From positions 62,001-126,000 of the forward strand of contig JAPMOS010000013.1 in assembly GCA_027972325.1 (NCBI GenBank): a stretch of 64,000 bases of DNA, in the 5' to 3' direction. Under the pieces are notes generated by a model. It had not been told where the DNA came from. It did not search any database and saw only the letters and a program-made list of their open reading frames with translations. The DNA is from Paratrimastix pyriformis (Eukaryota; Preaxostyla; Paratrimastigidae). Of the stretch, positions 44,313-55,200 are shown piece by piece. The stretch's first letter is position 1, and each line of letters starts with the position of its first letter. A program made the position numbers and the translations under genes.

Positions 44313-46586
44313 ATGAGCTCGAAGAAAGGCGGAAAGGGGGGGCGAAAAAAAACTCCGAAGGTCGATCCGGGTCACTATCTCGGATATGCAGAAGACGACG
44401 AATCTGTGGAAGCTATCATGAAGAAGTTCGAAATTCTCGAAGAGTTCCAAAAAACCCACTCTCCTCCACCCACTCCTCCTCCTCAGGCAGCACAACCTGC
44501 GTCTTTTGATTGTCTGTCTGTTTTTCTTGCGAAATTGATCATCATCGCCCCCTTCCTAGCGGTGAAATCACCGCCCCACCCTTCGGCGACCCCTCTTTCT
44601 CCGGCACCCCCCGCCCCATCCGAACCTATTCTGAGCCGAGATGACGCCCAAGAATTGTTCCGTCGCCTCCATGGCGATGAGGCCACCCCCGAGAAGCTGG
44701 TTCGCTCCGTCCAGGCGGCTTCGACCGCGGATCTTCCACCAGAATGGATGGCCGCCCTCGACACTGGCTATCAAGAGGAGCTGTACGTCACGGGCGAGGA
44801 GCAGCCAGGTCTTTCTCCACCCTGTCCCCACACGGCTGCCGCGGCACACCCCGCATGACTTCTGACTGTCTGACGCCCCCGCCGTCCCTCCCCTCCCCTC
44901 CGCCGCAGAATTCCTCTTCGAGGCTCTGGACGATGTCGAAGGGGATGAAGACGGCGATGAGGACGGCGAATATGTCTATGAGAAGGACTCCGATCGCGAG
45001 GACGGGCACGGCAGGCGTCACGCTGGTCCGGATCCCCACACCCGCGGGCGGGGTGGGCGGTGAGGGTGGGTAGTTTGGGCATCGTCCTCATCGGTTGGAT
45101 TATTTGCCCACCTTCTCTCTCAGGGCCCGGCTCGCCCGGCCAGTGGCGGAAGGCCCCACGTGGCGACGGGAAGCATCGCAAAGGACCGGTCTGTTGCGCT
45201 GGCCGTTGGGCGGTGACGATGATGATGATGTCGGGCATGCGGCGGTGCGCACCAACAGGTTCCCGCTCTGCTGTCCGAGGAGATGGTCAACAGCCAGGAC
45301 AGCAACGTCAAGGCCCTCCTCATCATGCGCACCCTCGAGCGCGAGCTGGAGCGCGTCTACCCCGACCAGAACCACACCGACCGGGTCAGTCCTGCCTCCC
45401 AGCATGCATCCCTTCTCCTGCCCACCACCACCTCGCGCCCCCTGCGGGACCTGGACGCTTCATTCGACATTCTCCCGTGGACAGGACCGCCGGACACGCA
45501 TTCCGCCGGAGCCCATCCCGTCCTGGTCACTGCTCGTGGAGCCATACGACCGCTCCCTGGCCTCCGTGTCCGTGCAGCAGGTCGAGGCCACCCGAAAAAC
45601 ACTCACCTACGCCCGGGTGGCAGCCCCCCAGACGGGAAAGGCCCCCCAGCAGCGCTTCTCGATGCCCGTCGAGGGCACCGAGTCCCAGGGGGTCAGCATC
45701 TACCGGCCCGACCCGATCCCCATGGCGTACGACCCGCCCCCCGGGGCCACGATTCGGCACAGCCGTCTCAGCGAACACCCCGAGACCCGCTCGCAGCTGC
45801 AGCTGCACCCCACCCAGATCGACCCGGCCATCTTGGAGGAGCTGCACGGCTTCCAGGGCGTGCTGATTAACCCGCCCTGGCACGCGGGGTTCACGGTGGA
45901 CCACCTGAAGGCCATGAAGCCCCTCTGGGACGGCCGCTGCGTGGAAAGCGGGCTGTTCTTCATCTGGGTGGACGGGGCCCACTGGGAGCCCGTCATGCGG
46001 CTCATGCGTCACGACCTGAAACTCCACTACGCCGACAACATCTGCTGGGCCCGGCAGCGCCCCTGCTGCCGGCTGATGCCGCTGCCGTACGCCCAGCACG
46101 AGGAGGCCAACCACTTCGTGCGGTCGGAGAAGATCACCTGCCTGATCTTCCGCCGGGTGGGCAAGCTCGAGATGCGCCACCAGCGCAGCGCCGACGTCAT
46201 CTTCGACGCCCCCAAGCCGGGCGGCGTCCACAAGTGGGAATACCCCGCCGAGATCCGCCACACGATCGAGGTGCGCACCACCGCCCACCCCGAGCCCCCA
46301 CCAGACCTTCCTGCGCGCCCGCCCTTCGGCTTCCTACCATTGGGGGAACTCACCTTTGACCTTTGGTGGGGCGGTTCCGGTGGCTTTGGGGGGGATGCAG
46401 ACGCTGCTCCCGGACGGGCTCAAGCAGAAGAAGCTGCTGGAGCTGTGGGCCTCGCCCTCGATCCCGCCCCGGGCCGGCTGGACGGCCGTCATCCACCACA
46501 ACTACGCCGAGCCCGAGCCCAGCGCCTTGGAACACACGGCCCCCCTGCCCCCAAACACACCCATCCCGCCTCAGGCCGGCCGCTAA
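44313..46586 (+). CDS. MT-A70-family adenine-N6 methyltransferase, 575 aa, 8 exons
   Basis: SAM-dependent N6-adenine methyltransferase of the METTL3/METTL14/METTL4/MTA1 superfamily. Exons: 44313-44511, 44560-44808, 44909-45025, 45124-45188, 45259-45384, 45485-46270, 46401-46586; with these the CDS is 1728 nt (seven exons listed are the complete set I resolve). Basic N-terminus (SKKGGKGGRKKTPK), acidic middle, then the Rossmann core. Motif IV is NPPW (residues 381-384), where METTL3 has DPPW. Other matches: LFFIWVDGAHWEP, ADNICWARQ, a stretch where METTL3 has its nucleic-acid-binding loop, and LLELWA ... RAGWTAV near the end. Donors GTCTGT, GTCTTT, GTCCGG, GTCTGT, GTCAGT, GTGCGC. RNA or DNA as substrate cannot be told from sequence alone. 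Confidence 0.85.
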
Positions 46587-46711
46587 GTGCCCGTTTTCGG
46601 CCAATGGAAGGACTGAGGAACGACTGATGTTGTTTTTTTCGCGCGGGGTGGGTAGGTGGGGGTGGGGTGGAGATCAAGGGGACGATTGTGGGGCACGTGT
46701 CTCGGCTCGGC
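46587..46711. other. Convergent 3' gap, MT-A70 and F-box 2
   Basis: 125 bases holding both 3' ends; nothing else seen. Confidence 0.4.
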
Positions 46712-48850
46712 TCAGTCCAGGCCCTCCTCGTCCCAGGATTCCCACACGAGCCCGTCCCCAAGCTGCCTCCGAAACCTCTCCACGTGGCCGTTAAATGCCT
46801 GCACCGCGATCAGCATGGTCAGGGGGCACCCCAGGGCCACCTCGCCAAGCTCGGAATTGTAGCTGGTCGCGAAGATCTCCAAGAGGGGGCAGGCCAGGGT
46901 GAGTTTGTTGATGCGGCACCGGGACAGCTTCAAATCGCGCAACTCCTGCAGGCGCAGGGTCACCGCAGGCAGACTGACCTCGCTCAGGTGGGCCACGCGG
47001 AGTCGCGGCAGCTGGGCCAGCCAGGACAGGGCCGTGACCGTGGGGCCGGCCTTCAGGGGCAGCGGGATGGCGATGGCCACCAAGTGGGTGCACAGCCCGC
47101 TCCGCTGCAGGGACAGCACCATGTTGGGGTCGGCGATGCGGCTCCAGGCCCGCAGATCAAGCGTCCGCAAGGAGGGCTGCTGTGCGCCGGGGCCGTGGGG
47201 CCTCAGGGCCGACAGGCGGTGCGAGAGGGCCCCCTCTGAGATGAGGCGGCGCAGGCGGGGGCAGCGGAGCCCCAGCTCGCCCGCCGTGCACAGCGTCACG
47301 CGGAGGACCTCCAGCCCGGGGGCGTCCAGTGCCAGGTCAGTGGCGCCCCGCTGCTCCACCTCCAGCACGCGCAACGAGGGGCCCGCGACGTGGGGGTGAC
47401 GGTCGGCCCCCCCGACCGAGGTCAACAGTGCGCGCCGCAGCACGGCCAGGCCGGGAAGGACCTCGAAGAGGGCCTGGAACCTTTCGGGGCTCTCGCAGGA
47501 GACGCCCTCCAGACAGCGCAGCGAGGGGACTTGGCCCAAGGTGGCCTGCCACACCCCCAGGTCGGCGTGCCCGCGCGCGAAGCTGAGCCGCTCCAGGCGG
47601 GGCGGAACCCCGACGAAGACGACCGTTCCCGTTGGAGGCAGGCCCTCGATGGACCGAAGGTCGGGGCATTGCAGGGTGAGAGTCACCCGCGGGTTTGGGA
47701 ACCCCGCCGACATGACCAGGGCAAGGGCTTCCAAACGGGGGCACCGGACGAGGGCTTGGTGGGTTTGGCCGTGGTAGCACATCTGCAGGGTCACCCGCCG
47801 GAGACTGGCCGAGGCGACCGTTGCCGGGTGGCTGTCTTGGCCCCAACCCAGCATGAGGACCTCCAGGCGGTTCAGAAGGGACTCGCTCAGGGGCGGCTGG
47901 GCACCCGAGGTTAGGCTGAGCTCGACGAGGAGCGGCAGCTGGTCCAGCTGGGGTGCCAGGCCAGCCAGGGCATCCGCTGGGACCCGATCGAGGATCAGCC
48001 GGCGCAGGTGGGCGCCTGTCTGGCCGAGGAACCCCGCCAGGATATCCGAGGGGACGTTGGCGCAGGCCAGGGAGGCTCCCTCCAGGGTGGGCGCGCGGAG
48101 CGCACCCCCAGCCGCAATCCGGGCGATCTCCACATAGGGGATCACGGGTGATTCCGCCGCGCGCGGGAAGGCGCGGGAGAGGGAAGGGAGCACGCGCATC
48201 AGCTCCCGTGGATTGGTGAGGCGTCCGTCTGTCCCGATGATCTCCAAGCGGACGAGCTTCGAGCAGCGGGCCAGGGGCTGCAGCCCCCAGGGGTCAGATT
48301 CGTAGGACATCCGAAGGGTTTCCAGGTTGCTGCAGTGCTTGCTCAGGGCCAACACAATGGCAGAGGTGACGAAACGCCCCTCCAGGGTGAGCCGCCTCAG
48401 CTGGGGCCCGACAAGCCCGAGCAGACGAACGAGTGCCTGCTCGCCCAGCCCACGCAGATTGGGTATCGTGAGGGTATGTAACCCCGGATGGTCGGCAAAA
48501 GCTTCATCGACCCATTCCAGAAACTCGGCTTCTTCACGTCCACAACTCCAAAGGGCTCGTTCCTTACCCAGTTCCAGAGTTTCCAAGTCATGGCAAGGTC
48601 CCATGAGGGCCCCCAATGCGGTACCAGTGGGAACTGAAGGGTTCAAAGGGTCGTCGGAAAGTGGTGTCCCGTCACAGAGAGCCTCGTCCGAAGAGTTTGA
48701 GGAAACGACGAGCGCCCGCAGAGTCCCCCGGATGAGCACCCTCACACGGTGGTTGAGCGCGATCATCGGGCAATACAGGCAAAGTGATTCACCAGAGATT
48801 TCAATGAGTCGTCGGAGCAGATCGTCGGGTAAAGAGAGAAGTGAAGTCAT
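46712..48850 (-). CDS. F-box / leucine-rich-repeat protein 2, 712 aa, intronless
   Basis: Single open frame from ATG 48850. The first 45 residues (LLSLPDDLLRRLIEISG ... CPMIALNHRVRVLIRG) fit a divergent F-box. The remainder is a run of irregular Leu-rich repeats with LRRLTL, LRRLIL, LRRVTL and CPRLEALAL type strands and CP pairs like those in F-box 1. Probable SCF adaptor. It has no intron, unlike most genes here, and its first 300 bases are AT-richer than the rest. It is a distant structural counterpart of the protein at 16441-18550, on the other strand 28 kb away. Target unknown. Confidence 0.78.
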   Translation of the reverse strand: MTSLLSLPDDLLRRLIEISGESLCLYCPMIALNHRVRVLIRGTLRALVVSSNSSDEALCDGTPLSDDPLNPSVPTGTALGALMGPCHDLETLELGKERALWSCGREEAEFLEWVDEAFADHPGLHTLTIPNLRGLGEQALVRLLGLVGPQLRRLTLEGRFVTSAIVLALSKHCSNLETLRMSYESDPWGLQPLARCSKLVRLEIIGTDGRLTNPRELMRVLPSLSRAFPRAAESPVIPYVEIARIAAGGALRAPTLEGASLACANVPSDILAGFLGQTGAHLRRLILDRVPADALAGLAPQLDQLPLLVELSLTSGAQPPLSESLLNRLEVLMLGWGQDSHPATVASASLRRVTLQMCYHGQTHQALVRCPRLEALALVMSAGFPNPRVTLTLQCPDLRSIEGLPPTGTVVFVGVPPRLERLSFARGHADLGVWQATLGQVPSLRCLEGVSCESPERFQALFEVLPGLAVLRRALLTSVGGADRHPHVAGPSLRVLEVEQRGATDLALDAPGLEVLRVTLCTAGELGLRCPRLRRLISEGALSHRLSALRPHGPGAQQPSLRTLDLRAWSRIADPNMVLSLQRSGLCTHLVAIAIPLPLKAGPTVTALSWLAQLPRLRVAHLSEVSLPAVTLRLQELRDLKLSRCRINKLTLACPLLEIFATSYNSELGEVALGCPLTMLIAVQAFNGHVERFRRQLGDGLVWESWDEEGLD

Positions 48851-49025
48851 CCGTGCTGCAGAGAATTAATTCTCAATAACCCAGGGCGCTACAGGCTGAT
48901 ACCCACTGGCCGGATTCTTGCACGATGAATATCGTTGGTGGCGGACGGGGGCAAATCTGTTTGTGTTTTTCGGAAGTTCGGAAACCTTCATTTAATCTTA
49001 ATTGTAGCTTTTCCTCCATGTTGTG
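48851..49025. promoter_or_regulatory. Divergent start region, F-box 2 and the disordered protein
   Basis: 175 AT-rich bases. Promoters by position only; the first exon of the right-hand gene may also begin here (ATG at 48925). Confidence 0.35.
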
Positions 49026-52000
49026 ATGCCTCCGATCTCGCTGATATTCACCCAACAGGCACCGGCGATTCGTGTGTCCCTGTTGTTTCTCTTCCTCTTA
49101 CTCCGACAGCTCCTTCACGCCCATTCGCTGTCCAACTTCCCCCCGCTGCGCCGCTCTCCCCCCGGGAGGTTCTCCCACAACTCGTGCCTGTACGGGTTGT
49201 TCTCACCACCCCGCGCACGCCTCGGTCGAACGGGGGGCGAACCCCACGCGGTGACCATGGGGACACCGGAGCAACAGAGGTTCGGGTCACTCCACGCACG
49301 CCCGTCTCCATCGTCGAGCCACCCCCCGGGGGGCCAGCCACTAACACCACACCCGCATCAGCCAACGCACGGGGTGGTATGCCCAGGTTCCTGTTCGCGC
49401 GGCAAACGCCGAATGGGGATGGCCACTCAACCCCGGTGACAACCCCCCGGACCCCCACGGCACGTGTCGAGCTGCGCCCGAACTCGCCCGCTGCCCGCCA
49501 TGTGGGCGGCGGGTCGAGCGGTGAGGCCCTGGCCCAGCAGCCACGCACTACCCCCCGACCCTCTCAGGCAGGGACACCGTCAGGCGGTCAGGGCCGAACC
49601 GCCGTCCCGCCGCTACACATCCGCCCGCCCGAGGAGTCCGATGCCGCTCCGTCATCATACACGGCCGTGTTGCACCACAGGGCCGCGGCCTCGGCGCGCT
49701 CGCATCCCTCGGCCCCGGCACCGCACCACCCCGCCCAGTTGGGGCAGACCCAGGGTGATGAAGGCCGGGCGCGGTCGGCCCGCAGCTCATCCCCCGCCGA
49801 TGGCCGCGCACCCCCCACGTTGACCCCCGGCGTAGCCTCAGGCAGCCTCGCCTCGGGGTCGCTGATGGGCTTCGACTCGGCCTCCCAGCGGCGCCAGGCG
49901 CCCTCCGTCCTCAGCCTGCCCGGCGGGGCTGCCTATTCGGTGGTGTCTGCCAGCACGACCACCCCGCCAGTCTCGCCGCTGGGCGGCGGCATCCCGGGGG
50001 TGGATGATGCCCTCGGAGGGGCCATGGGGCTTGCCTGGCCCTCGACGGGCGAGCTGCTGGCCCCGGAGCATGTGCCCAAGGGGTGGCTCCTGCCCCCCGA
50101 GTGGCTGGCCATGCCGCCCATCCCCGGCATGCAGCCCCTGCTGCCCCGTCCGTCTGGCACGGCCTGCGCTCCCGGGGTGGTGGGGGTGCTGGCAGAGCCA
50201 TTTCCACCATTCATCCGGTTGCTCCCCCCCCCCCCCCCCCCCCTCCCCACCGCCCAGCATCGACTGCAGCACCCACGGAAGCATCTGACACGGGCCCTGA
50301 GGGCGGCGGGGCGGGGACGGCGGCCGGGGACGAGCAGGAGCTGCTGCGCCTGACGGAGCACGTCTCGCGTCTGTGCAGCATCGTGGCCGCCGACCAGGAG
50401 CTGGCCGTCCCCGCAGGCGAGTCCTTCACGCTCGATGCCTTGAACAGGTCTGATGGCCCGGTGCGCCTCGGGCGCCTGGCCGGATCAGCCCCGGCTCGCG
50501 CGTCTCTCAGCAGCATCCAATCAGCACAATCAGCATCACCATCAGCATCACCATCCAATCAGCATCACCATCACCATCACCATCACCATCACCATCACCA
50601 TCACCATCACCATCACCATCACCGCCACCGTTAGCATCGCCATCCAATCAGCAGCAGGCAGCAGGCAGCAGGCAGCAGGCAGCAGGCAGCATCATCCAAT
50701 TCAATCAGCATCATCATTCAATCAGCATCATCATTCAATCAGCATCATCATTCAATCAGCATCATTCAATCAGCAGCAGCAGCAGCAGGCGGCAGCGGCG
50801 GTGGCATCCCAATCATCATCCCCAGCCCTACCAACACCATCCAATCATTAGCATCATCTCGTCTCGTCCCGTCCCGTCCCGTCCCGTCCCTGTGCTGCAG
50901 GCTTCTCGAGGAGTTCGGCCGGCCGGGTGCAGCCGGGGCGGGGATGGGCGCCGGGGTGGTGGAGATGCTGCGCACCCACCAGACCCAGATGGCGCACTGG
51001 GAGGCCCTCCTCGCCCAGCGCGCCCAGTCCGCATTCCGCCCCCATCCCCCCCGCCCGCCCACCTCTCATCTCGCTGCTTATCAATCCTCATGTGCCTTGC
51101 GTCATTCTGTTGTGGCTGCGGGGCGGGGGACCCAGGCACATTCGCAACCTGGCCCACCTGCTGCACTACCACCTGCAGGCCTACCTGGCCGTGCATCCCC
51201 GGGCCTCGCCCCAGGCGGCCACCCGCATCCCGCCTCCCGTCCCGCCTCAGCCACCGACCGCGCCCCCCGCGGCCCCCGCCCCTCCCCTCCTCCATCCCGC
51301 CCACGCCGCCGGACCCGCCAAGCCGCCGACCTCCGCCAATCTCCTCCGCCCTCACGGCGGCCCGCCCCGCGGTCCCCGTGTGACCGCCAAGGCTGCCTCA
51401 CGCCCGGCCCCGCAGGCTGCCAGCCAACAACTGGGCGCGCTGCTGCAGGCCGCGGAGGCCCATCACAAACCACAGTCGGCCCGCCCGGGGGGCATCGTGG
51501 GAGGTCCGGGCCGGGGACCCAGGGAGGAGCGGGCCGGCCGGCCACGGCACCACGCGCCGCCCACTGAGGCACGCCCCCGCGCTCAGTCCGCCACCACCAC
51601 CACTACCGCCGCCGTCACTACCACCACCAGCACCGTCACCACCAGCACCGCCGTCGTCGCTACCACTACTACCACCAACATCGCCGCCACTGCCGCCCCG
51701 CAGGGACTGAGCCCGCGGAGGGAGGTCGTTGCGTTGCCGGAAGGCCAACATGAGCCCGATGTGGCGCTGGCTGCGCCCTCGGGCTCGGCCCATGCGGCCC
51801 AGGCAATGACACCGCCCAACCCGGCAGCCAGCAGCCCTCCGCCAGCCGGTCCCGTCCCTCCGACCCCCAGCCACCACCACCACCACCGCCACCGCCACCA
51901 CCACCGCCACGGCTCCTCTCGCCCCGGAGAGCAGCAGCCTGCACCAACCCGCCCCCCTCGATGCCACCGGCCGTGCGGAAAACGGGCCCGAGGATGCGCG

Positions 52001-53650
52001 CGCCCTCCCGTTGGCAGCCGAGAGCGGCGTCCCGGCGGCCGCAGCTGCCTCGACCGAGGAGCACCCGTGCCCCGGCCCGCCCGACCAGGGCAGCCTGCCC
52101 CCCGCCTCCCATGACCTCCCCGCACCAGCGCCAGCACCAGCACCAACACCAGCACCAGCACCCGGCCCACCCGAAGTCGAGTGCGCGGCGTCGCCTGTCC
52201 CCTCGCCATCGCCTCTGCTTCCCGCCGGGCCGTCGCCAAGCCCCGCGCCCGACGAGGACGACGTCGAGCGGTCCCTCACGCCCACCACCCCCGCCGCCCG
52301 CCAGCGGCCCCCCGCCGCCTCCTGCGGCTGCGTCCCTGATGACCTTCCCGCCCTCGCCAAACCTGCTGCAGCTGCTCGTCTCGCCGCCCCCGCCGCCCCG
52401 CCCCTCGCCCGCCATGCACCTGCCCTCCTCCCCGGCCCCGCCCCCGCCCCTCGCCATGCCGGGTGCGGGCCTGGTGCCCATCCTGGACGCGCCCCCGCCG
52501 CGCCCCCTGGCCCGCCCCGCCTCCTCCTCCACCACCGCCACCACCCCGTCCTCGAGCCCTGCCCGCTCCGCACCCGCCAGCCAACCTGGCCAGCCGGCGC
52601 TGACGGGGGCCGACGAAGCGCCGCCAATCGTCCTCCCCCAGCAGCCGCCCGTTCCCATGGCGACCGAGGTCCTGCCTCCCACAGCTGCGCTCGAGCCGGC
52701 CAGCCCCACGGGGCGGTCGGCTGACGATGAGCGGCTGTCGGAGTGGCCTGAGGCTGAGCCTGAGGCCGAGCAAGGCGAGACCCTGGACACAATTCCGCCC
52801 TCGCCGGCGCCCCTCGCGGCCCTGGCGGCCTTGCGTGGCCAGCTGGGGGCCGCTTCGAGTGATGCCGGGTCGCCCCTCCTGCTGGATCCGCAGCCCGACG
52901 ATGAGCCGGCTGACCTGCTGCCCCGATCGCTGCCCCCGCCCCAGCAGGCGCCGCCCCAGCCCGCCCTGGCCACCACCGCCAGGGGACCGGATGACGAAGA
53001 AGAAGAAGGAGAAGGAGAAGAAGATATTCAACAGCCCTCTACGCCCTCTGGCGATGGGCTGCGGCCTCCGCACCCCGCGGGTGACGAGGTGGCGGAGGCA
53101 GAGGGGGCAGAGGCGGAGGCGGATCAACCCGGGGCCGGCGATGAGGGGCTGTTCCCCTCGGAGGGAGGCGTGGCGGCCGTCTGGCAGGACCTGCTCGACA
53201 GCGGCGCCGTCACGCCCCTCCAGTCGCCGCCCGCCCCGCCCCGCCCTCTCCGTCCTCCTCAGGGCTCCCCGCAGGGCGACGGCTGGCTGCAGTTGGAGCC
53301 GTCGCCGCCACATCCCGGCGCGTCCATCCCCCCCACCGCAGCCGCGGAGGCCTCGCCGCCCATGTGGGTCTACGAGCCGACATCCCCCAAGGGGCATCAC
53401 CCGCCTCCCGCGGCCGGGGACGGGGCCGACGCCAAGCAGCAGCGCACACGACGCCATGCCTCGCCGGCCACTCGGGAGCAGCTCCGCCTCAAGGTCCCCC
53501 CACCGCCACTACCACCACCGCCACCACCACAACCACCATCCTCATCACCACCATTCCAAGCACCATCCCGATCATCATCATCATCATCATCGCATCATCA
53601 TCATCATCATTATCATCATCATCCAATCATCATCTAATCATCATCATCCG

Positions 53651-53734
<84 letters not shown>

Positions 53735-54366
53735 TAATCATCATCATCCGATCATCATCACCATCATCATCATCACCACCATCATCATCCGATCATCATC
53801 ATCCTCGCCCTCACCCTGCTGGTGAACGTGCTTGTGTTGCTGTTTCGCCAGTCGACCGTCCTGCACGAGCGCCGGCGGCGCCAGCAGCAGGCCGCGGCCG
53901 AGGCTGCCCGCAAGGCGGAGCGCACCCAGCGCGAGACGCGGCTGGCCGAACTGCGTCAGGTCTGCCTCCGCCCACCCACCAGCCGCCGCCCGGCCCCTCG
54001 CCGCCGTCGCCGTCCTCATCCTTATCATCATCGCCCTCATCATCGCCCATCGGCCCGCTTTTTGTCCTCGCCAAGCTCTCCCCATCGGACTTCTCCTTCT
54101 TGTTCTTGTTCTTGGGGGGGTGGGGATAGAAAATCGACACTGCCCGAAAGCGCCACACCGATGCGCGCCCTGCCACCGACCGGCCTCAGGGGGCCACCCC
54201 CCGCGGCGGTGGGGTCGCCACCGGCCCGGCCCTGTCGCCCCGCCCGCTGGCCCACACTGCCCCGCCCGAGTCGCCCCACATCACGCGGCACACCGCCCCG
54301 CCATCGACCGGGGTCGCCCCGGCCCTTGACCACGCGCCCCCCGCCCCCCAGGCAGGGCACCCATGA
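49026..54366 (+). CDS. Long Pro/Ser/Thr-rich disordered protein, function unknown
   Basis: No family recognised. The N-terminal part has three TPRTP motifs (TTPRTPRS, VTPRTPVS, TTPRTPTA), possible proline-directed kinase sites. A short ordered stretch follows over three exons joined by GTC-type introns: QELLRLTEHVSRLCSIVAAD, ALNRLLEEFGRPG, VVEMLRTHQTQMAHWEALL, and IRNLAHLLHYHLQAYLAVHP. Then about 600 residues of Pro/Ala/Thr-rich sequence with acidic patches (DDEEEEGEGEEDIQ). The last part is basic and helical: LRLK joined across 53494-53851 (GTCCCC ... CGCCAG) to STVLHERRRRQQQ and ERTQRETRLAELRQ, probably a coiled coil, then a final exon from about 54130. Start uncertain (ATG 49026 or an upstream exon), and the frame near 51950-52050 could not be followed cleanly. 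Confidence 0.5.
50517..50790. repeat. CACCAT, GCAGGCA and CATTCAATCAG arrays
   Basis: Adjacent arrays in one intron: (CACCAT)n 50560-50632, GCAGGCA 50650-50690, and 17-base CATCATTCAATCAGCAT units 50705-50775. Confidence 0.85.
53570..53800. repeat. ATC microsatellite
   Basis: (ATC)n with ATCTAATC interruptions in the 53494-53851 intron, the second large ATC array in the window. Confidence 0.9.
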
Positions 54367-55200
54367 GCACACGAGGGGACTTTGTATGTAGCATTAGCAC
54401 CCTGTACGTAGCGACGGATCCCCGGATCATCCCTTCCCCCTCTTGGTCGTTTTTGTAAGATCATCTCGGTCGTGGGCCATCCATCACCAGGCCAATCAAT
54501 GCCATTGCTCCCCGCGGGACACCCACCCCCACCCCACCGCAGAGCGAGGTCGGGTGCCCATGAGCGAACCAATTAATTAGTCGAAGGCAAAAAACCAGAA
54601 GACGAACGGCGTGGCGGGAGGCAGAGAAAGAGGGATCGATAGAGAGCCAGACGGATAGCGAAAATCAAAATCAAATCACCAAGGGAGGGAGCCACGCTGA
54701 GAGGGCGGGCCGGGGGAGGCACGAAGGCGGGGGGAAGGGAGGGATCGTAATAAATGGGGGTCGGGGAGGGAATTACCAGAGGGGGTGAGAGCAACCTTCG
54801 TGCCACCCGGGGCGCCGCGGGGGGAGGATCAAGAGAAGGGGGGAGAGAGACAGGGCCAGGCAGACCCCACCGGCCCCCCCCTCCCACCACTTAGCTGTGG
54901 GGGGGCGCGGGGGGGAAGTGCCGACCAACCAGACCAGACCCACGACAAGGGAAAGAGGGAAAAAACACAACCAAAAACAAACTACCAAAGCAACAACCCA
55001 GATACTACCATCGAGGTTGGAGGGGGGGATAGGGAGGCGCGGTGCCCCCTCCCCTCGCTTCTTATGCTTATGCTGCGGGGGGGGAGGGGAGGGCGTCGCC
55101 CCCTCCCCGACCCGGCCGGCCTGAGACGAAGGCACGAATGAAGGCCAGGCCGATGGGGAACCCAGAATGCAGGGTGGTCGGAGGGGGGCGGGGAGCGGGC
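54367..55200. other. Convergent 3' flank, disordered protein and SLC12
   Basis: 834 bases, purine-rich on the plus strand (54590-54860) then A/C-rich. TAATTAATTAG at 54571 and AATAAA at 54749 are present, the latter usable as a plus-strand poly(A) signal. No gene seen. Confidence 0.55.

Noticed and set aside
53790-53851. A membrane-helix-like stretch LALTLLVNVLVLLF
   Set aside because: It lies just after the ATC array and before CGCCAG; splicing there joins LRLK to STVLHERRRR, a coherent coiled coil, so the stretch is probably intron.
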